The notes beneath the pieces were generated by a model. It was not told the DNA's origin. It did no database searches and saw only the letters and a program-made list of their open reading frames with translations. Below, one piece after another: positions 37,573 to 45,325 of a stretch of DNA of 64,000 nucleotides. Both the position numbers and the translations under genes were made by a program. The stretch comes from Caballeronia sp. SBC1 (GTDB taxonomy: Bacteria; Pseudomonadota; Gammaproteobacteria; Burkholderiales; Burkholderiaceae): contig NZ_CP049157.1 of assembly GCF_011493005.1 (NCBI RefSeq), positions 1,488,001-1,552,000 of the forward strand, read 5' to 3'. Each line of letters starts with the position of its first letter. Within the stretch, counting starts at the first letter, position 1.

Positions 37573-38300
37573 TGAACCCGGCCACTCAAGACAAGAGCAT
37601 GCTGAAAGTCTCCGGCCTGAACGCGTTCTATGGCCGCGCGCAGATCCTGTACGACGTTGAACTCGAAGTCGGCCGCGGTGAAGTGGTCGCGCTGATGGGC
37701 CGCAACGGCGCGGGCAAGTCGACGACAATGAAAGCGCTGATGGGCATGCTGCCGTCGCGGCAGGGAGCGATCAATTTCTGCGGGCATGACATCGCGAAGC
37801 TGCCGCCGTACCGTATTGCGCGACTCGGCATGGGCTTCGTGCCAGAAGACCGGCGCGTGTTCGGCGACCTGACAGTCATGGAGAATCTCGATACCGGCCG
37901 CCAGCCTCCGCGCGACGACGCACCTCGCTGGACACCGGAAAAACTGTTCCGCCTGTTCCCGAATCTTGGTGAGATGCCGAATCGCCCGGGCAGCCAGATG
38001 AGCGGCGGCGAGCAGCAAATGCTGACCGTGTCGCGTACGCTGATGGGCAACCCTACGCTGGTGTTGCTTGATGAACCGTCTGAGGGCGTGGCGCCGATCA
38101 TCGTTGAGCAGATGGCGAACATGATTCTCGAGTTGAAGCGCGAGGGGCTGTCTATCTTGCTGTCCGAGCAGAACATGCATTTCGCCGAGCTTGTCAGCGA
38201 CCGTGCGTATGTGCTCGAAAAAGGACAGATTCGGTTTGGCGGCACCATAGACGAGCTCGCCCGCGACGAAGCGGTGCGGCGGGCCTACCTGAGTGTTTAA
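37572..38300 (+). CDS. ABC transporter ATP-binding protein, LivF type
   Basis: This 242-residue ATPase has Walker A GRNGAGKST, signature MSGGEQQMLTVSRTL, Walker B LVLLDEPSEGVAP and the LivF-type LSEQNMHFAELVSDRAYVLEKG end. The ATG shares one base with the LivG stop codon (TAATG), so translation is coupled. It forms the motor with LivG. Confidence 0.9.
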   Translation: MNPATQDKSMLKVSGLNAFYGRAQILYDVELEVGRGEVVALMGRNGAGKSTTMKALMGMLPSRQGAINFCGHDIAKLPPYRIARLGMGFVPEDRRVFGDLTVMENLDTGRQPPRDDAPRWTPEKLFRLFPNLGEMPNRPGSQMSGGEQQMLTVSRTLMGNPTLVLLDEPSEGVAPIIVEQMANMILELKREGLSILLSEQNMHFAELVSDRAYVLEKGQIRFGGTIDELARDEAVRRAYLSV

Positions 38301-38399
38301 GTGTGTTCAGCGATCAAAGACCGACCAAGGTATCCTTCAATCAGCCTTAGCCATGTCACTTAGCGTTCAACCTAGCCGCTTTATCCGGAGAGAAAAACT

Positions 38400-39617
38400 A
38401 TGACCACGCGTGTTGGATCGTTGCTGCGCTTAACCGCCTTCATGGTTGCGCCCCTGGCCACCGCTTTAGTGTCGGTCGGCGCTGCCGCTCAGACCATCAA
38501 GATTGGCGAGATCAACAGTTATAAAGCGCAGCCCGCGTTCCTCGGTCCGTATAAGAACGGCTGGAACATGGCGCTCGACGAGGTCAACGCGGCAGGTGGT
38601 ATCGATGGCAAGAAGCTTGAGGTCATCTCGCGCGACGACAACGGCAACCCCGGCGATACGGTACGCGTCGCGCAGGAATTGATCACGGGCGAACAGGTCT
38701 CGCTGCTGTTCGGCGGGTTCCTGTCGAACACCGGGTTGGCGCTCGCCGACTATGCCAAGCAACGCAAGGTTTTCTTCCTGGCTGCTGAACCGCTGACCGA
38801 CAAGATCGTCTGGCAGGACGGCAACAAGTACACGTATCGGCTGCGGCCGTCGACCTATATGCAGGTCGCGATGCTTGTGCCTGAAGCCGCGAAGCTGCAC
38901 AAGAAACGCTGGGCGGTTGTCTATCCGAACTATGAATACGGCCAGTCGGCGGTGGCCACGTTCAAGCGTTTGCTGAAAGCGGCGCAGCCTGACGTTGAGT
39001 TCGTTGCGGACCAGGCGGCACCGCTTGGCAAGCTCGATGCGGGCGCGGTCACGCAAGCGCTGGCGGATGCGAAGCCCGACGCCATCTTCAACGTCGAGTT
39101 CGCCGCCGATCTTGGCAAGTTCGTGCGTGAGGGCAATACGCGTGGCCTGTTCAAGGATGTTTCAGTGGTGTCATTGCTGACGGGCGAGCCTGAATACCTC
39201 GATCCGCTCGGGTCCGAGGCGCCGGTCGGCTGGATCGTGACGGGGTATCCGTGGTATTCGATCGATACGCCTGCTAACCGTAAATTTGTCGCGGCCTACG
39301 AGACCAAGTATCACGACTATCCGCGGGTGGGATCGGTGGTGGGTTATTCGGCGTTGATGTCGATTGCGGATGGCTTGAAGAAGGCCAAGTCGACCGATCC
39401 GGACAAGCTTGCGGCGGCGTTCAAGGGCTTGAAGGTCGATACGCCGTTTGGTCCGATCACGTACCGCGCGCAGGACAACCAGTCAACGATGGGCGCGTAT
39501 GTGGGTACCACGGCGTTGAAGGACGGCAAGGGTATCATGACGAACTACCGATACATCGATGGCGCGAGCGTCCAGCCATCGGACGCGGAAGTGGCGAAGC
39601 TGCGCGCGGCTGATTAA
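38400..39617 (+). CDS. ABC transporter binding protein, LivJ/amide type
   Basis: This 405-residue periplasmic binding protein has a signal peptide (hydrophobic to about residue 29, cleavage near GAAA) and the Peripla_BP_6 fold (IKIGEINSYKAQPAFLGPYKNGWNMALDEVNAAGGIDG). Relatives bind amino acids, amides or aromatic acids. It ends the transporter unit and is followed by a strong hairpin. Nicotinate or 6-hydroxynicotinate is a plausible ligand from position only. Confidence 0.87.
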   Translation: MTTRVGSLLRLTAFMVAPLATALVSVGAAAQTIKIGEINSYKAQPAFLGPYKNGWNMALDEVNAAGGIDGKKLEVISRDDNGNPGDTVRVAQELITGEQVSLLFGGFLSNTGLALADYAKQRKVFFLAAEPLTDKIVWQDGNKYTYRLRPSTYMQVAMLVPEAAKLHKKRWAVVYPNYEYGQSAVATFKRLLKAAQPDVEFVADQAAPLGKLDAGAVTQALADAKPDAIFNVEFAADLGKFVREGNTRGLFKDVSVVSLLTGEPEYLDPLGSEAPVGWIVTGYPWYSIDTPANRKFVAAYETKYHDYPRVGSVVGYSALMSIADGLKKAKSTDPDKLAAAFKGLKVDTPFGPITYRAQDNQSTMGAYVGTTALKDGKGIMTNYRYIDGASVQPSDAEVAKLRAAD

Positions 39618-39638
39618 GTTGATGCGTTGTGTGTGAGG

Positions 39639-39660
39639 ACGGCCCGCGGAAGCGGGCCGT
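39639..39660 (+). terminator. Hairpin ending the ABC transporter unit
   Basis: A perfect 9-bp GC-rich stem (ACGGCCCGC with GCGGGCCGT) around GGAA, followed by TTCGCGTT, 22 bp after the binding-protein stop codon. Confidence 0.75.
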
Positions 39661-39764
39661 TCGCGTTGGGGGGTGCGGTGCGGGACTTCGTTTCGAACGT
39701 TGCTGACATCGGTTGAATCGGTTGATGCGGCAAAAAGCACTTGACCGGCGCATGAAATGAATTA

Positions 39765-39793
39765 CTATGTACATATCATGTTCATGTACATAG
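39765..39793 (+). promoter_or_regulatory. 10-bp inverted repeat before the ribbon-helix-helix gene
   Basis: CTATGTACAT (39765-39774) and ATGTACATAG (39784-39793) are perfect inverted arms with a 9-bp spacer. They end 10 bp before the start codon and reach into the ribosome site, which fits autorepression by the encoded RHH protein. Confidence 0.75.
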
Positions 39794-39803
39794 GAGTGAG
39801 GGA

Positions 39804-40076
39804 ATGGCTGCTGCAACGGAACGGATTGTCGTCCAGGTGACGCCGGTTCAAAAACGTGCGATTGCGAGCACCGCGAAGCGCCTCGGGCTCAACGTGAGCG
39901 AATTGATGCGCCAAGCGGCGCAGGGCTTCACGCCGTCGGACGACGAAGAGGATATCAACGCGCTGATCTGGCGCGTTGATGCGTCCACGAAGGAAGCGAA
40001 TGACGCACTCGATGACGCGCTGTCATTTGTTGCGGAATCGAATAAGCGCATCGCTGCAATGACGGGAGGTAGGTAG
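39804..40076 (+). CDS. Small ribbon-helix-helix-like DNA-binding protein
   Basis: This 90-residue protein has an N-terminal RHH-like unit (ERIVVQVTPVQKRAIASTAKRLGLNVSELMRQAAQGF) and an acidic, helical C-terminal half. The layout is that of RHH antitoxins and small repressors. A strong inverted repeat lies right upstream, and the next gene starts 2 bp after its stop codon, so the two are surely co-expressed. No known toxin is recognised in the partner, so a toxin-antitoxin role is only one option. Confidence 0.65.
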   Translation: MAAATERIVVQVTPVQKRAIASTAKRLGLNVSELMRQAAQGFTPSDDEEDINALIWRVDASTKEANDALDDALSFVAESNKRIAAMTGGR

Positions 40077-40078
40077 TA

Positions 40079-40273
40079 ATGGGTGTGACTGACAAGGTGT
40101 GGGACGCGCTCACGACCGTTATCAAAATGAATGACAAGGTGGTGTCGTTGGCCGGTACGGTGAAAGAGCAACAGTTAAAGATCGAGGGACTGACCGAGCG
40201 TGTGATTCGTCTCGAGGCAACTCTGGAACTGATGATGCGTACAGGCAGCGGCGCGAAGAAGTTGCCGCGCTAA
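40079..40273 (+). CDS. Small coiled-coil protein paired with the RHH gene
   Basis: This 64-residue protein of unknown family is mostly one amphipathic helix with heptad-like spacing (VVSLAGTVKEQQLKIEGLTERVIRLEATLELMM) and a basic end (GAKKLPR). It starts 2 bp after the RHH gene with GGAGGT just before it. It could be the partner of the RHH protein or a small toxin. The sequence does not decide. Confidence 0.6.
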   Translation: MGVTDKVWDALTTVIKMNDKVVSLAGTVKEQQLKIEGLTERVIRLEATLELMMRTGSGAKKLPR

Positions 40274-40310
40274 CTGGAAGCAAATTAAGGAATGTCGAAT
40301 ATGAGGAACA

Positions 40311-40541
40311 ATGGCATCCCCAACTGTGACATCTAAAGGGCAGGCAACTATTCCTCTGGACGTTCGCAGGCAGCTCGGGTTGGGTGCAGGGGAGCGCATC
40401 GAGTTCATCCTCAACGACGAAATGGTGCCTGCCAATCTCCCAGTGACCGCACTCAAAGGAATTATCCGCAGACCTGCGAAACCAGTGTCGATTGAGGACA
40501 TCAACTCGGCAATCGGCGAGCAGGGAGCACTGGCTCGATGA
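40311..40541 (+). CDS. vapB: AbrB/MazE-type (VapB-like) antitoxin
   Basis: This 76-residue protein has the swapped-hairpin AbrB domain (VTSKGQATIPLDVRRQLGLGAGERIEFIL) and a C-terminal toxin-binding segment. It overlaps the start of a vapC remnant (ATG at 40538 within its stop region), the usual VapBC arrangement. With its toxin broken, it survives as an orphan antitoxin. Confidence 0.8.
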   Translation: MASPTVTSKGQATIPLDVRRQLGLGAGERIEFILNDEMVPANLPVTALKGIIRRPAKPVSIEDINSAIGEQGALAR

Positions 40542-40662
40542 TCGGCCGTGATACGAATGGGTTGGTTCGCTATTTCGCACAAGATGACTCGGCGCAGTCA
40601 GCCAAGCCAAACCAAACGTAACGATTGAGTCACTCACGGCTGAGCGCGGGCCATGTCACGTG
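40538..40662 (+). pseudogene. vapC: Decayed vapC PIN-domain toxin
   Basis: The frame starts MIGRDTNGLVRYFAQDD, the VapC N-terminus with the first PIN aspartate D5, but stops after 27 codons (TAA at 40619). In another frame the next bases read TIESLTAERG, which resembles the following VapC segment, so a small indel broke the gene. No further PIN sequence follows past 40662. It cannot encode an active ribonuclease. Confidence 0.8.
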
Positions 40663-40681
40663 GGCGCCGAATTTCGGCGCC
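40663..40681. terminator. GC-rich near-perfect palindrome after vapC remnant
   Basis: GGCGCCGAA and TTCGGCGCC are separated by a single T. It could be a terminator after the vapBC remnant or the scar where the rest of vapC was lost. Confidence 0.4.
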
Positions 40682-40766
40682 TACAAATTGCGGATGTATA
40701 AGGGCGTTTAGCGGCGTGTGCCCGGCACGCGTTCTTCACTCTCAAGTCATCCGCACAACCAACCTC

Positions 40767-41330
40767 TCAGGGACTGAGCTTCGTAATTTTCTGGCCCTGG
40801 ATTCCTACCCCGGCCATCAGTCCTTGCTGGCCGTAAATGAACGCATAGACGTCCGATTGCAGCGTGGTCGATGTCAGCGACCGTGCGGTGCCGGAATCCA
40901 CGACAACAACGCTCGGCCCCGCGCCAATCGACCAGCCGCCACTAGTCTGCAGATACTTGATTGCGGAATCGGTCGTGAGGAACATGGCTTCCTGAAACGA
41001 TTGCGCGCCGGCTTGCAGACCATACGAAACGGATGTCGCATTGTAGTAGCCCATCACTTTCCCATCCGGGCCGAACATCACGCCATTTCCTTCCTCGGCT
41101 CCGACGATCAAACCGGCTTTGAGTATCTCCGGAAATACGAGCACGGCTCTCGCTCGGGACTGGAGTAACTTCGCATTGGGCGTGGTGCTGTACAGCTGCT
41201 GTAGCGCTGCGCGCGCCTTGGCCTCCAGATCGGGGTCGACCCCGTTGGTCGGGGGTATTTGCGAAGTCGAGCAGGAGGTCGCAAACAGCAAGAGCAGGTT
41301 TAGAAGGATCAGTCTGAAGCATTTGGCCAT
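40767..41330 (-). CDS. YSC84/SYLF-domain lipoprotein
   Basis: This 187-residue protein has a lipoprotein signal (LLLLFATSC lipobox, cysteine near residue 20) and then a SYLF/Ysc84 lipid-binding domain (VLVFPEILKAGLIVGAEEGNGVMF, YYNATSVSYGLQAGAQSFQEAMFL). Bacterial members are of uncertain function. It stands alone on the minus strand between the toxin-antitoxin remnants and the insertion sequence. Confidence 0.82.
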   Translation of the reverse strand: MAKCFRLILLNLLLLFATSCSTSQIPPTNGVDPDLEAKARAALQQLYSTTPNAKLLQSRARAVLVFPEILKAGLIVGAEEGNGVMFGPDGKVMGYYNATSVSYGLQAGAQSFQEAMFLTTDSAIKYLQTSGGWSIGAGPSVVVVDSGTARSLTSTTLQSDVYAFIYGQQGLMAGVGIQGQKITKLSP

Positions 41331-41738
41331 GAGGTCAACTCCGCTCGCAAATCGGTCGTATCCGGTTGAATACGGCCTGGGGTGGTTCGCTGGATGTTCT
41401 GTGCAGATGCGCTTTATTGATGGTAATGACGGTTAGCGTTTTTAATTTGGAATGTGTCCCCGCGCGCGGGTGAAAAGCTTGAGTAAATAATTTTGTCCGA
41501 CCGGTGTTATTAGAAATGATTGAGTGTTTAATGACCTCATTCGGAGTATTAAAGAAAATATTGCAAATGGAGGCGATTGTCGACACGTTTGATAACGATA
41601 AGCGTGTTTAACCCCCGATCTACCTGAACCGCCTTGCACAGGGCATGACAAGCGCTGTCCGATCGACAAATTCAAATCTGCGAAGACTCAACGAACCGAT
41701 CTGGCCGTCCTCGCTTTGATTAAATCGAGGGTTTAATA
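41331..41738. other. AT-rich gap before the IS4-family element
   Basis: About 400 bp without a credible gene, visibly AT-richer than the surroundings. It contains the promoter of the YSC84 lipoprotein and, at its end (41729-41738), the GGGTTTAATA copy of the insertion-sequence target duplication. Confidence 0.55.
41729..41738. repeat. Target-site duplication, left copy
   Basis: GGGTTTAATA, identical to the copy at 43225-43234 on the other side of the IS4-family element. Confidence 0.85.
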
Positions 41739-43224
41739 CATCCGGTTATACACATCTCGTATCCCAAGGCGTCGTGCGCGGAAGAACGCGTTTACTTTCA
41801 ATGACGTAGCGCTGCGCTTGTAAACTTTCAGCGGATCGCGTTTACTCTTGCTTTTTGAGTGGACGCATTGGTCACCGAATCGACGCCCTGGACCCAGACG
41901 GAATTCAAACAGCTCGAGCTCGGCGATGCGCGCCTGAACAAGCGAGCGAGGCTTTTGATGGAAAGAATGGCGGCGGACCCGATGGCCAGCGTGCCCAAGG
42001 CATGCCAGGGCTGGGGCGAGACGATGGCGGCGTACCGCTTCTTCGACAACGACAAGGTCGAATGGCATGCGATTTTGGAGCCGCATTGGCAGCAGACGCA
42101 GGAGCGCATGCAGGCCCATCGTGTCGTGCTCTGCGTGCAGGACACATCAGAGCTGGATTTCAACGGACAAGGCGCGATCGGACTCGGGCCACTGAGCTAT
42201 GAAGCCCAGCGGGGCATGTATCTGCATCCGACCTACGCGGTCACGCCGCAGCGCGAGCCGTTGGGCATTCTGGATGCGTGGATGTGGGCGCGGGAGAAGA
42301 AGGACGAATCCGGCAAGCGTGGCGGACTCAAGGAGAGTGTGCGCTGGATCGAGGGCTATGAGCGCATTGCCGAGATGGCGCCGAGCCTGCCCTCCACGCG
42401 TTTGGTGTATGTGGCTGACCGCGAAGCGGATCTGATGTCGCTGATGTTGCGAGCGCAGGAGCTGGGCACGCCGGCAGACTGGCTGGTACGAGCCGCTCAT
42501 AATCGCTGCCTGCCGGAGGGAGACAAGCTGTGGGAGCGCACGAGCCGTGGGGAAGCTGTCGGGCAAATCGCCTTCACGATGGCTTCGCGCCATGGCGTCA
42601 AAGCACGCACGGTGCGCCAGCACCTGTGGGTGCAACACGTGGAGTTGCCCGCGGGCAAAGGCAAGTGCATCGCTGCGACGTGCCTGGTCGCGCGCGAGTT
42701 CGATGCGCCAGCGGGCGTTAAGCCGATCGAATGGCGTCTGTTGACCAATCGCACGGCCAGCACGGTGGAGGAGGCAGTCGAACTGATCGATTGGTATCGA
42801 GCGCGCTGGGAAGTGGAAATCTTGTTCAACATCCTGAAGAACGCGTGCCGTGTCGAGGCGCTTCAGTTGGGCACGATCGAACGGCTCGAGCGCGCGTTAG
42901 CGCTGTTTCTGGTGGTGGCTTGGCGTGTGGCTTATTTGATGCGGCTCGGACGAACCTGCCCGGATCTGGACGCGCACCTGTTCTTCGATCCCGATGAAAT
43001 TCGCTCCGCCTACCTGCTCACGAAAACCCGAGCGCCGGCCCAACCGAAGCTCAACGAAGTATTGCGACTGATCGCGCGCCTGGGAGGTTTCCTTGGCCGC
43101 AAGGGCGACGGCGAACCCGGAGCAAAGACCATCTGGCTCGGCCTCAGAGAAGTTCATGTCGCTGCAAAAACATTGCGCCTCTTACGCCACGACGATGGTG
43201 ACGACACTTCTGTATAAGGGAATG
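41739..43224 (+). mobile_element. Complete IS4-family insertion sequence
   Basis: This is a 1486-bp element with one transposase gene. The left end reads CATCCGGTTATACACA, and the right end, read inward on the minus strand, CATTCCCTTATACAGA, so the ends form imperfect inverted repeats sharing CAT.CC.TTATACA.A. The flanks carry identical 10-bp copies of GGGTTTAATA (41729-41738 and 43225-43234), a target-site duplication that marks a recent, simple insertion. Confidence 0.92.
41859..43217 (+). CDS. IS4-family transposase
   Basis: This 452-residue DDE transposase resembles the Tn5/IS50 type: N-terminal WTQTEFKQLELGDARLNKRA, first acid in VQDTSELDF, second in YVADREADL, and the Y-R-E-K region WYRARWEVEILFNILKNACR with the third acid. 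The start is GTG at 41859. The frame is full-length and unbroken, so the element may still move. Confidence 0.92.
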   Translation: MDALVTESTPWTQTEFKQLELGDARLNKRARLLMERMAADPMASVPKACQGWGETMAAYRFFDNDKVEWHAILEPHWQQTQERMQAHRVVLCVQDTSELDFNGQGAIGLGPLSYEAQRGMYLHPTYAVTPQREPLGILDAWMWAREKKDESGKRGGLKESVRWIEGYERIAEMAPSLPSTRLVYVADREADLMSLMLRAQELGTPADWLVRAAHNRCLPEGDKLWERTSRGEAVGQIAFTMASRHGVKARTVRQHLWVQHVELPAGKGKCIAATCLVAREFDAPAGVKPIEWRLLTNRTASTVEEAVELIDWYRARWEVEILFNILKNACRVEALQLGTIERLERALALFLVVAWRVAYLMRLGRTCPDLDAHLFFDPDEIRSAYLLTKTRAPAQPKLNEVLRLIARLGGFLGRKGDGEPGAKTIWLGLREVHVAAKTLRLLRHDDGDDTSV

Positions 43225-43234
43225 GGTTTAATAG
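43225..43234. repeat. Target-site duplication, right copy
   Basis: GGGTTTAATA directly after the right inverted repeat. See the left copy at 41729. Confidence 0.85.
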
Positions 43235-43484
43235 GGTAGGAGGTTATATCAAGCATTGTCATTTGGCAAAGCGTCAGGGGCTCAATAAATATTAGAATTA
43301 ATATCGCAATTCGTTTCGGTATTTCAGTTTTTTATACAGCGAATATATTCACCGAAAACACCTGCACAAACGCCCCGATCCGTTCCGAGCGTCGAAGCAA
43401 CCATAGCCGATCGCGGCGAACCAACTCTGCCCATCCGCCACGACGCGTTACCATGCCCGTTCGTCCTGACTTGCGACCTTTGCC

Positions 43485-44543
43485 GTGAACATCCGCTTCC
43501 TCGAAACCTTCGTCTGGCTAGCCAAGCTCCAGAATTTCCGCCTCACGGCCGAGAAACTGCATACCACGCAAGCGGCCGTCTCAAGCCGGATCGCGTCGCT
43601 TGAGGAGAGCTTCGACGTCCGGCTGTTCGATCGCAACTCGCGCTCCGCCACGCTCACGCCGGCCGGCCGCAAGATGCTGGCCTATGCGGAGCGCATCGTG
43701 CGCCTTGGCGAGGAAATGCGCCGGGAAGTCGACGACGCAGACGCCGACGCGGGCCTGATCCGCATCGGCGTGATTGAATCGATCGTGCATAGCTGGTTCC
43801 CGGCGCTAATGGCGCTCGTGCGCGAGCGTTATCCGCGGCTCGAAATAGAAGTCACCAGCGACACCACGATTCACCTCGCGAACCTGCTGCGCGGCGGTGA
43901 GATCGAGTTGATCCTGCAGACCGATGCAATCGCTGGCCCCGACTTCACCAATCTGCCGCTGTCTGAATTCCCTGTGCGTTGGGTGGCTAGCCCCAAGCTC
44001 GGACTCTCGGGCCGGACCCTCGATCTCGTGGATCTCGCGGACTTTCCCATCGTCAGCTTTTCGCGTCACTCCGGTCCGCACGCAACGCTTGAGCAACTCT
44101 TCGCACTGGCAGTCGAGCGGCCCGCGCGGATCAACTGCATCACGTCGGTGGCGGCCATGATTCGGCTGGTTGCCGACGGTTTCGGCGTGGCTGCACTGCC
44201 GCCCGCGATCATCCAGCGCGAGTTGCGCGAAGGGACGCTTGAAGTCCTCGATGTGAGCGCCGAGTTTCCGTCGCTGCCGCTGGTGGCGACCTGCCGGGCG
44301 CAGAGTCACCCGCTCGCCGCGCGTATCGCCGATCTGGCACGGCAAGCCGCAAGCGAGTTTGAAGCGGCGCTCCACGCTGAGCGGGTTCCTGCTGCGAAGG
44401 CCGATGCCAAGCCAGGGGCATCGCCGAAACGCGGCGCGCGCAAGACTAGCGGCATGCCGACGCCGCCGCCGGAAGTCAACGCTCGCAAGCCGGGGCGCAC
44501 GCGCAAGTCGTCGGCAAGCAAGGCGCCCGCAAGCAAGTCATAA
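43485..44543 (+). CDS. LysR-family regulator with basic C-terminal tail
   Basis: This 352-residue regulator has helix-turn-helix LTAEKLHTTQAAVSSRIASLEE near residues 18-38 and a LysR effector domain. It carries an unusual tail from about residue 300 (PAAKADAKPGASPKRGARKTSG to the end), rich in K, A, P and R. The start is GTG. It heads the cluster of catabolic genes that follow in the same direction and probably controls them. The basic tail might add nonspecific DNA contact. Confidence 0.85.
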   Translation: MNIRFLETFVWLAKLQNFRLTAEKLHTTQAAVSSRIASLEESFDVRLFDRNSRSATLTPAGRKMLAYAERIVRLGEEMRREVDDADADAGLIRIGVIESIVHSWFPALMALVRERYPRLEIEVTSDTTIHLANLLRGGEIELILQTDAIAGPDFTNLPLSEFPVRWVASPKLGLSGRTLDLVDLADFPIVSFSRHSGPHATLEQLFALAVERPARINCITSVAAMIRLVADGFGVAALPPAIIQRELREGTLEVLDVSAEFPSLPLVATCRAQSHPLAARIADLARQAASEFEAALHAERVPAAKADAKPGASPKRGARKTSGMPTPPPEVNARKPGRTRKSSASKAPASKS

Positions 44544-44644
44544 GGAAACTTGTTCGCGCCGTATTTGTTTTCTTGTTGGACCTAAGTGCCCGCTGCTCGC
44601 GACACTGTTCCCATTACGAATCCACTTTCGCCAGGGAACAATCG

Positions 44645-45277
44645 ATGAGCGCATCACAACCGCAGGGCCAGCTTTGCATCTGGACGGATACCGACCCCAA
44701 TCCGGTGCAGGAAGCCGATTTCAACGCGTGGTACGACCGCGAGCACATGCAGGAACGCGTCGCCATTCCCGGCTTTCGCTACGCACGCCGCTTCAAGGCC
44801 ACCGACGGCGGCCCGCGCCGCTATCTCGCTCTGTATGTGACCGAGTCGCTCGACGTCTTTCGCAGCGACGCTTATCAGCGCGCATTCACTCAGCAAACCC
44901 CATGGTCGCTCGGCAACTTCGCGCGGATGACCAACACGCAGCGGCGCGTAGGCGAATTGACGCTTGAACAGGGTGATGGTGAAGGCGCGTTTCTCGCACT
45001 GTTCGTACTGCCACCGGAACGCGTTGAAGCCGCGTTGTTGAAGCCGCGCTTCGAAGCAGGTCTGCGTCAGGCCGGCATTCATGCCGCACGGCTTTTTTGC
45101 ACGGCGCCTGCGTTGTCGGTGTCATTGACGGCATCGAAGGAACCGGTATTGGCCGCCGCCGATGCGCTCGTGCTGATCGAAGGCAGTGACGCCGAGGCCA
45201 CCCGCGCGCTAGCCGAAACACTCGCGGACGGCGCCGAAGTTCGCACGTTCCAGATGCTCTGGCGCATTTCGGCCTGA
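44645..45277 (+). CDS. DUF4286-like alpha+beta barrel protein
   Basis: This 210-residue protein looks like two dimeric alpha/beta-barrel units of the EthD/DUF4286 kind (QLCIWTDTDPNPVQEADFNAWYDREHMQERVAIPGFRYARRF, where WYDREH is typical). Such proteins are often small helpers or enzymes in aromatic or ring-compound breakdown. ATG 44645 was preferred, since upstream codons lack homology. It lies between the LysR gene and the transporter in the same direction. Confidence 0.7.
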   Translation: MSASQPQGQLCIWTDTDPNPVQEADFNAWYDREHMQERVAIPGFRYARRFKATDGGPRRYLALYVTESLDVFRSDAYQRAFTQQTPWSLGNFARMTNTQRRVGELTLEQGDGEGAFLALFVLPPERVEAALLKPRFEAGLRQAGIHAARLFCTAPALSVSLTASKEPVLAAADALVLIEGSDAEATRALAETLADGAEVRTFQMLWRISA

Positions 45278-45325
45278 CCCACGTCGTCGTCATGTTTATC
45301 CCGCTTTCATCATCCGAGGTTCTCG

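Noticed and set aside
39804..40076. Certain assignment as an antitoxin
   Set aside because: The RHH-like pattern and operator fit, but the partner is not a recognised toxin, so it is left as a small DNA-binding protein.
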